This document shows positions 1 to 9,565 of a stretch of DNA of 64,000 nucleotides, piece after piece. Source of the DNA: ZC4RG42 sp003242425 (lineage in GTDB: Bacteria > Pseudomonadota > Gammaproteobacteria > Burkholderiales > SG8-39). The DNA is taken from NCBI GenBank assembly GCA_937907425.1, contig CALCIE010000025.1, forward strand, positions 1 through 64,000. Direction: 5' to 3'. How positions within the stretch are numbered: position 1 is the first letter of the stretch; each line of letters opens with the position of its first letter. Below the pieces are notes generated by a model. The model was given only the letters and a program-made list of their open reading frames with translations, searched no databases and was not told where the DNA came from. Made by a program: the position numbers and the translations under genes.

Positions 1-26
1 TTCAAAACGTACGCGGCGTGCCGTCC

Positions 27-482
27 TCAGATACCGAGCTTGGGCAGTTCGAGCCGCATCACGACTTCGCCCGCGTCGTCGAACTCGCCGGTTTTCCTGA
101 AACCCAGACTCTCGTAGAGCCGTTCGGCGGCGACGTTGTCCGGCATGTAGCTGATATAGACCTCTTCGCACTCCGGATGCTGCGCGAGCTGGGCGATGAG
201 CTGTTTGAGCGCCTCGCGCGCATAGCCGCGCCGCTGGTACTGCTCGCCGATCATGAGCCGCACGATGTGCCAGCGGCGCGTCTCGATGTCCTGCCCGAAC
301 ATGAGAAAGCCCACCACGGTGCCGTGGTTGTGGATGGCGAGGGGAACGAAGTTCGGCGCGACCTTGGACTGCGCGATCGACAGCACGTTGGGCGCGATGA
401 AGCTCTCCTGGCCGGGCGCCGGCTGCAGCCGGACGACGTCGTTGAAGTTGTCGATGGCCACCTCGCGCAACGTGATGGCCAT
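27..482 (-). CDS. GNAT family N-acetyltransferase
   Basis: 151-residue acetyl-CoA-dependent N-acetyltransferase of the GNAT fold, most like diamine/spermidine acetyltransferases; the real acceptor is unknown. The acetyl-CoA binding signature QRRGYA follows the beta-strand VRLMIGE near residues 73-84, and the typical C-terminal AERLYESLGFRKTGE is present. I start at the ATG at 482 rather than further upstream because AGGAAA precedes it at good spacing and the upstream extension is arginine-rich and unlike the family. It is the last gene of an apparent lutA-doxX-GNAT unit, 26 bases after doxX. Confidence 0.85.
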   Translation of the reverse strand: MAITLREVAIDNFNDVVRLQPAPGQESFIAPNVLSIAQSKVAPNFVPLAIHNHGTVVGFLMFGQDIETRRWHIVRLMIGEQYQRRGYAREALKQLIAQLAQHPECEEVYISYMPDNVAAERLYESLGFRKTGEFDDAGEVVMRLELPKLGI

Positions 483-508
483 CGTTTCCTCATGCCTGTC
501 GCCTTGCG

Positions 509-907
509 TCAATTCCACTTCCCGTAGCGGCCGCCGACGCTGTAGCGTCCCGCACCGAGCAGCGCGACGGCGAGTGCGCCGAACAGGAACATGCCCTGCA
601 GTTCCAGTGCCCATCCGCCGCTCTTGGTCAGGGTGAAGAGCTCGTTCATGTGCACCAGGCCGATGGCGACCAGCATGTTGACGACGATGATGAGCGCAGC
701 GGGGATGGTGAACAGACCCAGGATGACCAGGACCGGCGCCACCACTTCGCCCACATAGACCAGATAGCCGAGCACCTCGGGCAGGCCGGCCTTGTCCACC
801 ATGGCGAGGATGTGCCCCGGTCCGTTGACGACTTTCGCCAGCCCGTGCAGCAACACCAGGATACCGACCGCCAAACGTAGTACCAGCTTGCCTGCGTCTT
901 CCGCCAT
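509..907 (-). CDS. DoxX family inner-membrane protein
   Basis: 132-residue integral membrane protein of the DoxX family, with four hydrophobic segments (about residues 8-25, 45-68, 71-90 and 102-122). The N-terminal LVLRLAVGILVLLHG is typical. The family is linked to quinone- or thiol-dependent redox processes, but its chemistry is poorly defined, so no substrate is assigned. The ATG at 907 follows a strong GAGGAGGAAG ribosome site. It lies between lutA (56 bases upstream) and the acetyltransferase (26 bases downstream), all on one strand, so co-transcription is likely. Confidence 0.85.
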   Translation of the reverse strand: MAEDAGKLVLRLAVGILVLLHGLAKVVNGPGHILAMVDKAGLPEVLGYLVYVGEVVAPVLVILGLFTIPAALIIVVNMLVAIGLVHMNELFTLTKSGGWALELQGMFLFGALAVALLGAGRYSVGGRYGKWN

Positions 908-963
908 GCCTTCCTCCTCTTCGCTTATCAGGTGGGAAATACCGGCGACCGCCCCGGCGGGGC

Positions 964-1707
964 TCATTCTAGGTCCGGGGCGCGATCGCCCGCCAGCACT
1001 TCGGCGACGTGCAGCACCTGGGTTTGCTCGTCGCCGCGGCGGCGCAGCCGGCCTTCGATGTTCAGCATGCAGCCCAGATCGCCCAGTACCACGGCGCGCG
1101 CGCCGGTGGCCTCGATGGCCTTGCACTTGCGCTCCACGATCTCGGTGCTGATCTCGCCGAACTTCAGCGAGAAGGTGCCGCCGAAGCCGCAGCACTGTTC
1201 GCACTCGTCCATTTCGGCGAGCCGCAGCCCGGGCACGAGCGCGAGCAGCTTGCGCGGCTGCGCCTTGACGCCCAGTTCCCGCAGGCCCGAACAGGAATCG
1301 TGATAGGTGACGGTGCCGTTGAAGGTGCCCGGCACATGGTCGAGCCCGGCGACGTTGACCAGGAAATCGGTGAGCTCGTAGGTCTTCGCGCAAAGCCTCT
1401 CGACGCGGGCGCGCAGCGCCGGATCGGCGTCGCGGAAGAGATCCGGATAGTGGGTGCGGATCATCCCGGCGCAGGAGCCGGAAGGCGCGACCAGGTAGTC
1501 GAAGCCCTCGAATTCGGCGAGCAGCTTCTCCGCCAGCTTGCGCGCCGATCTGCGGTCGCCGGAGTTGTAGTTGGGCTGGCCGCAGCAGCTCTGGGTCATG
1601 GGCACGACCACCTCGCAGCCGGCCTCCTTCAGCAGCGTCAGCGCGGCAAACGCAATCGAGGGCCGCATCAGGTCAACCAGACAGGTAACAAAAAGGCCGA
1701 CTTTCAC
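964..1707 (-). CDS. lutA: LutA/YkgE-type cysteine-rich (Fe-S) oxidoreductase subunit
   Basis: 247 residues with two CCG (cysteine-rich) domains: QSCCGQPNYN near residues 40-49 and ECEQCCGFGG near 163-172. Each has the CCG motif that binds an Fe-S cluster in LutA, GlcF and heterodisulfide reductase subunits. In LutABC the complex oxidises L-lactate to pyruvate and passes electrons to the quinone pool. The length matches LutA rather than GlcF, because there are no N-terminal ferredoxin motifs. No lutB is in the window, and the only lutC-like gene is 9 kb away. The gene is divergent from iclR (190-base gap), which may control it. Confidence 0.85.
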   Translation of the reverse strand: MKVGLFVTCLVDLMRPSIAFAALTLLKEAGCEVVVPMTQSCCGQPNYNSGDRRSARKLAEKLLAEFEGFDYLVAPSGSCAGMIRTHYPDLFRDADPALRARVERLCAKTYELTDFLVNVAGLDHVPGTFNGTVTYHDSCSGLRELGVKAQPRKLLALVPGLRLAEMDECEQCCGFGGTFSLKFGEISTEIVERKCKAIEATGARAVVLGDLGCMLNIEGRLRRRGDEQTQVLHVAEVLAGDRAPDLE

Positions 1708-1896
1708 GTGCAGACAGGCATGGGAGCTCGAAAATGCGCGGATGGTAGCACGGAGGGCTGCGCCGCCCGGCCCGGGGCAACCTGGACCGCATCCCCGCCG
1801 GGGCCGCCGGCCGTCCCGCCCACTGGGCAGGACTTATGGCCGCTGCCGATTCCGGTATGCGATGTAGAATTTCGGCGGGACATCGCGGAAGAGGCC

Positions 1897-2676
1897 ATGA
1901 GCGGGGCTGGAAAGGAATCCAAGAACTCGATCCAGGTCATCAAGCGGATGATGAAGCTGCTCGATGTCCTGGCGCAGTCACCCAATGCCGTCAGCCTCAA
2001 GGTGCTGGCGGCGAGCGCCGAGCTGCATCCGTCCACCGCGCACCGCATCCTCACGGCGCTGGTGAACGACAACATGGTCGAGCGGGTGGACCAGGGCAGC
2101 TACCGGCTCGGCATGCGGCTGCTGGAACTGGGCAACCTGGTGAAGTCGCGCATCAGCGTGCGCGAACAGGCCCTGCCGCTCATGCGCGAACTGCATGCCC
2201 TCACCAACGAGGCGGTCAACCTCTCCGTGCGCCGGGGCGACGAGATCGTCTACATCGAACGCTCCTCCAGCGGCCGGCAGCTCATGCGCGTGGTCAACAT
2301 CATCGGCGACCATGCGCCCCTGCACATCACCGCCGTGGGCAAGCTCTTCCTGCTCGAGGACGGACCGGAGGGCATCCGCGCCTACGCCGAGCGCACCGGG
2401 CTGCCGACCTTCACGAAGAACAGCATCGGCACGCTGGAAGCGCTGGAGCGCGAGCTGGAGGAAGTGCGCAGACAGCAGGTGGCCTACGACAACGAAGAGG
2501 CCGAGCTGGGCGTGCGCTGCATCGGCGCGGGCATCCGCGACGACACCGGCGCACTGGTCGCGGGGCTGTCCATTTCCGCGCCGGCCGAGCGGCTGAAGCC
2601 CGAATGGGCCGCGCTCGTGAAGGACACCGCCGATCGCATCTCGCGCGCCATCGGCTACCGCGGCACGCAGATCTAG
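1897..2676 (+). CDS. IclR family transcriptional regulator
   Basis: 259 residues. The N-terminal winged helix-turn-helix (about 12-75; IQVIKRMMKLLDVLA then LHPSTAHRILTAL) is followed by an IclR effector domain (about 85-255; ELGVRCIGAGIRD, GLSISAP). Such proteins bind small carboxylic acids or aromatics and often control a divergent catabolic gene. Here the divergent unit is lutA-doxX-GNAT, so a role in lactate or related acid use is inferred. I use the ATG at 1897, where family homology begins; the frame is open far upstream only because it shadows lutA. A possible -10, TAGAAT, is at 1865-1870. Confidence 0.9.
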   Translation: MSGAGKESKNSIQVIKRMMKLLDVLAQSPNAVSLKVLAASAELHPSTAHRILTALVNDNMVERVDQGSYRLGMRLLELGNLVKSRISVREQALPLMRELHALTNEAVNLSVRRGDEIVYIERSSSGRQLMRVVNIIGDHAPLHITAVGKLFLLEDGPEGIRAYAERTGLPTFTKNSIGTLEALERELEEVRRQQVAYDNEEAELGVRCIGAGIRDDTGALVAGLSISAPAERLKPEWAALVKDTADRISRAIGYRGTQI

Positions 2677-2688
2677 CGGTGCGCTCCC

Positions 2689-3975
2689 CTACAGCAGCTT
2701 GAAGGCCGCCAGCGCGACCAGCGTCGGCAATGCCGCCGCGACGAGCAGTCCGAGCGCATTGATGGCGCCGTTCTCGAAGTCGTCGCGCAGGATGGCGAAG
2801 CCGGCCGGGTTCGGCGCATTGGCGATCACCGTAAGCCCGCCACCCGCCACCGCGCCCGCGACAAGCGAGTACTTGAACTCGTCGCTGAGGCCCTGCACCA
2901 GCGAGCCCAGATAGGTGAGCGCGGCGTTGTCGGTGATGGCGGTGAGCGCCGCGGCCCCGTAGTACACCGCATCCGCGCTCATGCCGCCGAGCAGCTCCTG
3001 CAGCCACCATTGCTGCATCCCGCCCAGCGTCACCAGCCCGCCGAGGAAGAACGCCACCAGCAGGCCCTCGCGCAGGATCAGCCGGTCCTGGAAGCGCTCG
3101 TAGGCCGTCGCCACCCCGAGGAAGAACAGGAACAGGCTCATGAACACCACGGGATGGTGCGCGAACACCACGATCGCTGTCAGGAAGGCCAGATGCACGG
3201 CGATGAGCGGGATCGGCATCGGCCGCTCGTCCTTCGGGTACTTGGCGTCCAGGAAGGCGGTGAGCTTGTGCAGCGTCTTCAGCTCCCTGTGGAACAGCAA
3301 GGTCACCGCCAGGGCGTTGAAAGACACCGCGAGCGCGGCCTTCCAGCCGAAGTGGGTCAGCATGAAGCCGATGTCCCAGCCCCAGGTCGCCGCCACCATC
3401 AGCACCGGCGGCGCGGCGAAAGGCGTCAGCACGCCGCCGATGGAGACGTTGACGAACAGCACGCCGAGCGTGGCGTACTTGAGTTTGGTCGAGATGCCGC
3501 GCCGGTAGAGGTTGTCGCGCAGCATCAGCGCCGCGAGCGTCATCGCCGCCGGCTCGGTGATGAAGGAGCCGAGCAGCGGCACCACGGCGAGCGACAGGAA
3601 GTAGATCGCGGTGGTCGAGTTGACGGGAATGAGGCGCGCCAGTCCCGCGACGATCATTTTCGCGAACACGAGGATGGGCCGCGAGCCCGCCACCACCATG
3701 ATCACGAACACGAACATCGGCTCGGTGAAATTGCGGCTGTCGAGGTATTCGACCGCGCCGTCCTTGCCGAGATAGACGGCCATGAACAGCATGAGCACCA
3801 TGGCCCAGAAGCCGAACACCACCTCCACTTCGCCGAGCAGGTGCCAGATGCCGGCATGGCGGGGGTGCCGCTCGGCGATGATCTCGAAATACTTGGTGGA
3901 GAAGGTGTGCACGACGGCCAGCGCGAACAGGACCGTGGCCACCACTTCGACGAAGCCGGGCGAAAACGCGGACAT
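2689..3975 (-). CDS. putative Na+/H+ antiporter (PF07399-like)
   Basis: 428-residue polytopic membrane protein with about 11-12 hydrophobic segments and few soluble stretches. It resembles the 'putative Na+/H+ antiporter' family within the ion transporter superfamily. Charged or polar residues in membrane segments (NSTTAIYF, FITEPAAMT, TDNAALTYLGS, NAPNPAGFAIL) are typical of NhaD/ArsB-like carriers. Function is inferred from family resemblance and the ion is unproven. The ATG at 3975 follows AGGAGGAG. The 3' end converges with iclR 12 bases away. The GGDEF-EAL gene lies 104 bases upstream on the same strand. Confidence 0.8.
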   Translation of the reverse strand: MSAFSPGFVEVVATVLFALAVVHTFSTKYFEIIAERHPRHAGIWHLLGEVEVVFGFWAMVLMLFMAVYLGKDGAVEYLDSRNFTEPMFVFVIMVVAGSRPILVFAKMIVAGLARLIPVNSTTAIYFLSLAVVPLLGSFITEPAAMTLAALMLRDNLYRRGISTKLKYATLGVLFVNVSIGGVLTPFAAPPVLMVAATWGWDIGFMLTHFGWKAALAVSFNALAVTLLFHRELKTLHKLTAFLDAKYPKDERPMPIPLIAVHLAFLTAIVVFAHHPVVFMSLFLFFLGVATAYERFQDRLILREGLLVAFFLGGLVTLGGMQQWWLQELLGGMSADAVYYGAAALTAITDNAALTYLGSLVQGLSDEFKYSLVAGAVAGGGLTVIANAPNPAGFAILRDDFENGAINALGLLVAAALPTLVALAAFKLL

Positions 3976-4079
3976 ACTCCTCCTCTCGCGGGGGCGCTTG
4001 CGGACGCCTTATCGGTTTTGGATGGCCGACATTGTAACGGCGCACGCCGCCTTTCCGGCGTCTTTCGGCCGGGCCCGCC

Positions 4080-6860
4080 TCAGGCCGCGACGGCGCGCAG
4101 CACGCCCTCCAGCGGTTCCGGCCGGGCGAGCAGATAACCCTGCGCGTAGTCCACGCCGATCGCCTCCAGGTGCGCGAGCTCCTCTTCGCTTTCCACGCGT
4201 TCGGCGACGGTCTTCATCGACAGCAGCCGGGCGATGTTGTGGATGGCGTAGACCATCGAGCCGTTGACACGGTCGTTGGCGATGCCGGTCACGAAGCTGC
4301 CGTCGATCTTGAGGATGTCCACGGGCAGATCGCGCAGTTGCGCGAGCGAGGTCATGCCCACGCCGAAATCGTCGAGCGCGAAGCGCAGGCCGCGCGCACG
4401 CAGGCTCTCCATCAGCTTGCGCAGCGCTTCGAGGTTTTCGATCGCGGCCGTTTCCGTGACTTCGATACAAACGCAACGCGGCGGCACGCCGTGCCGTTCG
4501 AGCTGCTCAAGCAGATAGTCGACGATCGAGGGATCCTGCAGCGAAAGCGGCGAGAGATTGATCGCCACGGTGTCGAGCCGGGACCAGCGGTCGGGACCGA
4601 AGTGCCGCGCGCAGGCCGCGAGCGCATGGGCGATGACCCAGCGGTCGATCTGATCCATCAGGCCGTAGCGCTCCGCCGCGGGCAGGAACTCGCCGGGCGG
4701 CACGAGCTGCCCTTCCTCGTCGATCATGCGCACCAGCACCTCGAAATGCAGGGCGTCGCCGCCGCCGGAGATCGGCATGATGCGCTGCGCGTAGAGCTGC
4801 AGGCGGTCCTGTTCGATGGCGGCATGGATGCGCGACACGGTCTGCATCTCGGTGCGCAGGCTCTGCAGTTTGTGGTCGCCGTGCGAATGCAGGCACAAAT
4901 GACGCGGATCGCGCTTGGCCATGTAGCAGGCGATGTCGGCGGCCTGTTGCACCGCCTGCGCGTCCGGATAGGAATCATCGACCGCCACCAGGCCGATGCT
5001 GGCGCCGACACGATAGGTCTTGTCCTCCCAGACGAAGCGCAGGTTGAGGATGTCCTGGTGCAGGGCCTCGGCGATGCGCAGCGCCTTCTCGGGCGGGCAG
5101 TGGTACATGATGAGCGCGAATTCGTCGCCGCCCAGGCGCGCCACGAGATCGCTCTTGCGCGCGCGCGAGGCCACGATGCGTGCCACGCGACGCAGCAGCT
5201 CGTCGCCCGCGGCATAGCCGCAGGTATCGTTGACGATCTTGAACTGGTTGAGATTGAGCATCAGCACGGCGTGCTGCTCGCCGGGGCGGCGTTCGCGGCA
5301 AAGCCGTTCGAGCGCGATTTCGTAGGCGAGCCGGTTGGTGAGGCCCGTCATGACGTCGTGCCGCGCACGCCAGTTGAGCTCCGCCGCCGTGGCGCGTTCG
5401 TTGGCGAGGTCGCGGAACACCACCACCGCGCCGTCCACCGCGCCGCTCGGATCGTGGATGGGCACGGCCGTGTCGTTGACCGGCACCATGCGTCCGTCCC
5501 TGGCACGCAGGGCGGTGGTATCCGAGGGGCTGATGGCGGCGTTGGCGTGCATCGCCCGCATGGCGATGTTCTCCAGGGGCTCGCCGGTCTGTTCGTGCAG
5601 CGCCTGGAACACGGTGCCGAAGGGCTGACCGCGCGCCTCTTCGTCGCGCCAGCCCGTGAGCCGCTCGGCCGCGGGGTTCATCGAGGTGACGCGGCCGCTA
5701 CGGTCGGTGATGATCACCGCATCGCCCACCGAGCGCAGCGCCGCGTCGGCGCGTTCCTTCTCGTACCTCAGCGCCTGCTCGGCCATGCGCCGCGCCCGTA
5801 CGATGTCCGCGAACTCGCCGGCCACCTGGCTGAACTCCTTGCTCCAGCCGCTCAGGTCGGCGCGCAGATCGAGCGGCCGGCCTTCCCTGATGGCGGCGAG
5901 CTGCGCGCGCATGTGATCGAGCGGACGCAGCAGCACGGCCACGACGATCCAGATCGCGGGTACGAGGAGCAGCGCAAGCAACGCGCCGCTGAGCAGCATG
6001 CCGTCGGAGAGGCGTTCGACCGAGGCGAGCGCTTCGTCCTGCGGCTGGATACCGATGAGCATCCAGTCGGACTGCTGCACGGGGTGGAAGGAATAGAGGC
6101 TTCTGGCGCCTTGGGCGTCTGGGCCGATGAAGCCGCCCCTTTCCTCGGCCAGCGCACGTTCGATCATCGCCTTCGCCGGGCCGAGCGCGTCGATGGAACG
6201 CGCGACCAGCGTGCTGTCGGGATGCAGCACGATGGTGCCGTCGCGGGTCGCGAGCACGAAGTAGCCGCTGCGTCCGATGTGCGTCCGGCTGACGGAATAC
6301 AGCAGGTTCTCCCGGTCCAGCCGCAGCGAGCCGACCAGCACGCCGCGCAACGCGCCCGCCGCATCCTGGATCGGGACCGTGATCACGACGACGGGAAAGT
6401 CGCGCAGCCGGCTGATGAACGGCGGCGAAACGACCGGATTGCCGCCCTCGGCGAGGAATTTGCGGAACCAGGGACGGTCTTTCAGCTCGACCATCTGCCG
6501 GTCGGCCGAAAGAGCCGGCACGGCGGCGACCAACTGCCCTTCCATGCTGACCACGGTCAGCGTCTGGAACAGCGGTTCGAACCCGACGCGGGTGGTGAGG
6601 TAATGCTCGACTTCGTTGCGGGCGTGGAGGAGATCGGCAGGCAGTTTGGCCGCGATTTCGGTGAGCGCGAGGCGTGCGAGCCGGAGCCGCTCGTCGATAT
6701 CGGCCGCCACGCGCGCAGTATAGGCCTGGTGCTGACCCACGATGGCATCGAACGCCGCCTGTCTGGACAGGTACGACTGCAGCGCGGTCGCAATCGCCAC
6801 GCCGAGCGCAATGACAATGGCCGCCGCGAGCGCAACACGCCCCTTGAGGCTGTGCAGCAA
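4080..6860 (-). CDS. Cache-HAMP-PAS-GGDEF-EAL c-di-GMP signalling protein
   Basis: 926-residue membrane sensor. Transmembrane helix at about 9-29, periplasmic dCache-like sensor about 35-280, second helix about 289-311, HAMP-like linker, PAS about 370-485, GGDEF about 490-650, EAL about 670-920. The GGDEF signature is exact (RLGGDEF), with an inhibitory I-site RKSD five residues before it, so diguanylate cyclase activity with product feedback is expected. The EAL motif reads EVLVR, but the other catalytic residues are visible (NLSP, EVTE, DDFGVG, LKID, AERVE, QGY), so phosphodiesterase activity remains likely. The ligand is unknown. It is transcribed alone, with 104-140-base gaps on each side. 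Confidence 0.95.
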   Translation of the reverse strand: MLHSLKGRVALAAAIVIALGVAIATALQSYLSRQAAFDAIVGQHQAYTARVAADIDERLRLARLALTEIAAKLPADLLHARNEVEHYLTTRVGFEPLFQTLTVVSMEGQLVAAVPALSADRQMVELKDRPWFRKFLAEGGNPVVSPPFISRLRDFPVVVITVPIQDAAGALRGVLVGSLRLDRENLLYSVSRTHIGRSGYFVLATRDGTIVLHPDSTLVARSIDALGPAKAMIERALAEERGGFIGPDAQGARSLYSFHPVQQSDWMLIGIQPQDEALASVERLSDGMLLSGALLALLLVPAIWIVVAVLLRPLDHMRAQLAAIREGRPLDLRADLSGWSKEFSQVAGEFADIVRARRMAEQALRYEKERADAALRSVGDAVIITDRSGRVTSMNPAAERLTGWRDEEARGQPFGTVFQALHEQTGEPLENIAMRAMHANAAISPSDTTALRARDGRMVPVNDTAVPIHDPSGAVDGAVVVFRDLANERATAAELNWRARHDVMTGLTNRLAYEIALERLCRERRPGEQHAVLMLNLNQFKIVNDTCGYAAGDELLRRVARIVASRARKSDLVARLGGDEFALIMYHCPPEKALRIAEALHQDILNLRFVWEDKTYRVGASIGLVAVDDSYPDAQAVQQAADIACYMAKRDPRHLCLHSHGDHKLQSLRTEMQTVSRIHAAIEQDRLQLYAQRIMPISGGGDALHFEVLVRMIDEEGQLVPPGEFLPAAERYGLMDQIDRWVIAHALAACARHFGPDRWSRLDTVAINLSPLSLQDPSIVDYLLEQLERHGVPPRCVCIEVTETAAIENLEALRKLMESLRARGLRFALDDFGVGMTSLAQLRDLPVDILKIDGSFVTGIANDRVNGSMVYAIHNIARLLSMKTVAERVESEEELAHLEAIGVDYAQGYLLARPEPLEGVLRAVAA

Positions 6861-7001
6861 AACGCTCCCTCGTTGTGTTGTTTCAATGTGTTGTAGTTAT
6901 GCGGGCGAGGATAGCGGGCGACACCGCAAAGAGCCAGAACTAAAACGGCAAAATGCGGCGTACGTTGCATCCGCGCCAAATGCTGCGGCGCGGCAAGCGT
7001 C

Positions 7002-8123
7002 CTATGCCTGCATCCAGAGCCGGCTCGCTTCGCGCACGACGTCGTTCAGCGAGCCCTTCTTCTCCATCACCTCGCGCAGCGTGCGCGCACCGTTGAGGCG
7101 CGCGGCCGCCATGTGCATCAGGCGCTTGATCGCTTCGCCCGCCCCGCGCGCGACGGCGTAGGGCATCACGGTCGCCAGCATGTCGATGAGTTCCTGCGCG
7201 AGCGGTACCGGCTGTTGCGTCGCCGGATCGATCAGCGTGCCTTCCAGTCCGAAGCGGCAGGCCTGGAACTTGTTGTAGGTGTAGACCAGCGTCAGTCCTT
7301 TGTCGGGCGCCAGCTCCGGATGTTCGAGGAAATGCGCGCAAAGCGCCTGGGCGTAGGCGGCCAGATCGGCGGCGATCTGGATGGTGAGCGGCGTGTCGCA
7401 GACGCGCAGTTCGATGGTGCCGTACTCGGGCTTGGGCCGGATGTCCCAGTAGAAATCCTTCATGCTCTTGACGATGCCGTAGCCGCGCATCGTCTCGAAA
7501 TACCGGTTGAAGGCCGCCCAGTCCTCGACGAAAGGCATGAAGCCCGACAGCGGAAAGGCGTTAATGACGTTCAGGCGCGAGGAATCGAACTGCGTGTCGG
7601 CGCCGAGCGAATAGGGCGAGGAGGCCGACAGCGCGATGAAATGCGGCACGTAGCGCGACAGCAGTTGCGTCACGCGCACCGCCTCGTCGCCGGTCGGCAC
7701 GCCGATGTGCACGTGCTGGCCGAACACCGTGAACTGCTTGGCCAGATAGCCGTACAGCTCCTGCAGGTGCAGAAAGCGCGGCGTGTCGTAGATGCGCTGT
7801 TCGCTCCATTTCTGGAAGGGATGCGTGCCGCCGCCGGCGATCGCGATATTGAGCCGCTCGGCCTCGTCGGCCAGCAGCGCGCGCAGGATGTTCAGCTCGT
7901 GCAGCGCCTGGGCGTGGGTATCGCACACGCCGGTGCTGATCTCGATCATGCTTTCGGTGATCTCGGGCTTGATCTCGCCCGGATGCTCGCGCTTGGCCAG
8001 CGCCGCGAGCAGATCGGGCGCCGCGCGCGTGAGGTTGTAGTCGCGCGTGTTGACGAGCTGCAGTTCCAGCTCGATGCCGAGGGTCAGCGGCTGCGAGGGA
8101 GTGAATGCCAGCGTTTCGCTCAT
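7002..8123 (-). CDS. ybdK: YbdK-type carboxylate-amine ligase (GCS2 family)
   Basis: 373 residues of the glutamate-cysteine ligase type 2 family. The N-terminal LTLGIELELQLV carries ATP/Mg-binding acidic residues, and FGQHVHIGVP and GTIELRVCDTP are the conserved core motifs. E. coli YbdK has weak gamma-glutamylcysteine ligase activity, but the physiological substrate of most members is not established. The ATG is at 8123. The upstream antiporter gene stops only one base before this start, so the two are translationally linked. Confidence 0.9.
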   Translation of the reverse strand: MSETLAFTPSQPLTLGIELELQLVNTRDYNLTRAAPDLLAALAKREHPGEIKPEITESMIEISTGVCDTHAQALHELNILRALLADEAERLNIAIAGGGTHPFQKWSEQRIYDTPRFLHLQELYGYLAKQFTVFGQHVHIGVPTGDEAVRVTQLLSRYVPHFIALSASSPYSLGADTQFDSSRLNVINAFPLSGFMPFVEDWAAFNRYFETMRGYGIVKSMKDFYWDIRPKPEYGTIELRVCDTPLTIQIAADLAAYAQALCAHFLEHPELAPDKGLTLVYTYNKFQACRFGLEGTLIDPATQQPVPLAQELIDMLATVMPYAVARGAGEAIKRLMHMAAARLNGARTLREVMEKKGSLNDVVREASRLWMQA

Positions 8124-8124
8124 G

Positions 8125-9339
8125 TCAGGCCCTCGTCTCGGGACTCGCTTCGCCGGCGCGGCGCAAGGCGTATTGTGTCGCGATCGGTCCCAGCAGTTCC
8201 AGGATCACCACCGCGGCCAGCACCACCGGCGCGATGCTCTCGGCGAGCTGCGGATAGAGGCCGGAGGTCTCATGCACCATCACCACCGCCAGCCCCGACA
8301 TCGGCGCCAGCGCTACCGCAAGCAGCGTGGCATGGCGCAACGACAGGCCGACCAGTGGGGCGAGCAGCATGACGCCGACCGCCTTGCCGATCCAGCGGAC
8401 TATCACGAATGCAACCGCCGCACCGCCCACCGCGGCGAGCAGCCGCAGATCCAGCATCGCGCCGGTCACCACGAACAGGATGACGTAGAAGAGCTGCCCC
8501 GCGCGGCCGAAGTCCACGACGAGGAAATGGTGTTCGCGGTCGAGGTTGCGCACCATCGCCCCGAATGCGAGCAGCGCGAGCAGCACCGGCACTTTCAGCG
8601 CCACGGCCACGCCGACGGTCAGCACCACCATGGCGATCACGACCGCGTACTGGCGCTCCGCCCCCTTGCCGACGAAGGCGACGATGCGCAGCGTGATCCA
8701 GCCGGCGACGAACGCCACCAGCAGCGAGGCCGCGAGCAGATAGAGCGGATGCAGCAGGATGGAGGCGATGCCGCCCTGGTATTCGAGATGCACCCAGGGC
8801 AGCAGCATGGTCAGCACGACGAAGGCGAGCACGCTGTTGATGGCGACGAGGATGAGCGCGCGTTCGGTGATCTGTCCTTCCGCACGCAATTCCGCGGAGA
8901 CGCGCATCACCACCGCCGGCGAGGTGGAAGCGGCAATGGCGCCGCCGACCGAAGCGGGCAGCGCGGCGTAATCGAAGGCGTAACGCAGAACGAAGAAGAC
9001 GGCCAGCGCCGCGCACAGCGACTCGACCACGCCCATGAGCACCAGAGCGGGCGTGCGCCGCAGCCAGCGCAGATCGATGCGCTGCCCCAGCTCGAACAGG
9101 ATCATGCCCATCGCGATGTCGATGAACACCCGCAGTTCGCCGAGCAGCGTGGTCCCGATCAGGCTGAGCGCGCCGGGACCCAGCAACAGGCCCGCTGCGG
9201 CATAGCCGGTTATGCGCGGCAGGCGCAGATAGCGGTTGACCGCCTCGCCGCCGGCGATCCCCGCCAGCAGCAGCACTCCCACCCAGATCATCGGGTTGGC
9301 GGGAATGGGCCAGCCGGGAAGAAAGAACGTGTCCGCCAT
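8125..9339 (-). CDS. CPA2-type cation:proton antiporter (KefB/YbaL-like membrane domain)
   Basis: 404-residue membrane protein with about 12 hydrophobic helices and the monovalent cation:proton antiporter-2 pattern (RLPRITGYAAAGLLLGP, MILFELGQRIDL, AASTSPAVVMRVSAEL). Unlike KefB/KefC it has no cytoplasmic TrkA-N (NAD-binding) domain, so it is a short, membrane-only member. The ATG at 9339 is chosen because homology begins just after it; its ribosome site is weak. It is followed directly by the ybdK ligase (one-base gap). In KefB-type systems glutathione controls the channel, so the neighbouring GCS2 ligase is suggestive, though this link is inference. Confidence 0.85.
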   Translation of the reverse strand: MADTFFLPGWPIPANPMIWVGVLLLAGIAGGEAVNRYLRLPRITGYAAAGLLLGPGALSLIGTTLLGELRVFIDIAMGMILFELGQRIDLRWLRRTPALVLMGVVESLCAALAVFFVLRYAFDYAALPASVGGAIAASTSPAVVMRVSAELRAEGQITERALILVAINSVLAFVVLTMLLPWVHLEYQGGIASILLHPLYLLAASLLVAFVAGWITLRIVAFVGKGAERQYAVVIAMVVLTVGVAVALKVPVLLALLAFGAMVRNLDREHHFLVVDFGRAGQLFYVILFVVTGAMLDLRLLAAVGGAAVAFVIVRWIGKAVGVMLLAPLVGLSLRHATLLAVALAPMSGLAVVMVHETSGLYPQLAESIAPVVLAAVVILELLGPIATQYALRRAGEASPETRA

Positions 9340-9565
9340 GCTCGTCGTTGTTGGAACCGTGTGGAGCGGTCGAATCCGTACGGATCGGCGTCGCGCCGAT
9401 CCCGCCGCGGTGCGCAAGTTGAGGCGCGCGGAGAAGCGACGGGCAGGGCCGGATCATAACCGACACCGGCGCGCGAGGCGCGAAAAGATTTTCCTGTGCG
9501 CCGAAGAGTCGACTAAGTATCGATGGCGAAAAAGCTTTCGGCGCGGAAGCAGGTTGCGGGCCGCG

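Noticed and set aside
1009..1896. Long plus-strand open frame running into iclR (would give 555 residues)
   Set aside because: The first two thirds mirror lutA on the other strand and have no IclR homology; the gene starts at the ATG at 1897.
4170..6896. A 908-codon plus-strand frame opposite the GGDEF-EAL gene
   Set aside because: Histidine/arginine-rich shadow translation typical of GC-rich DNA; the minus strand has full domain matches.
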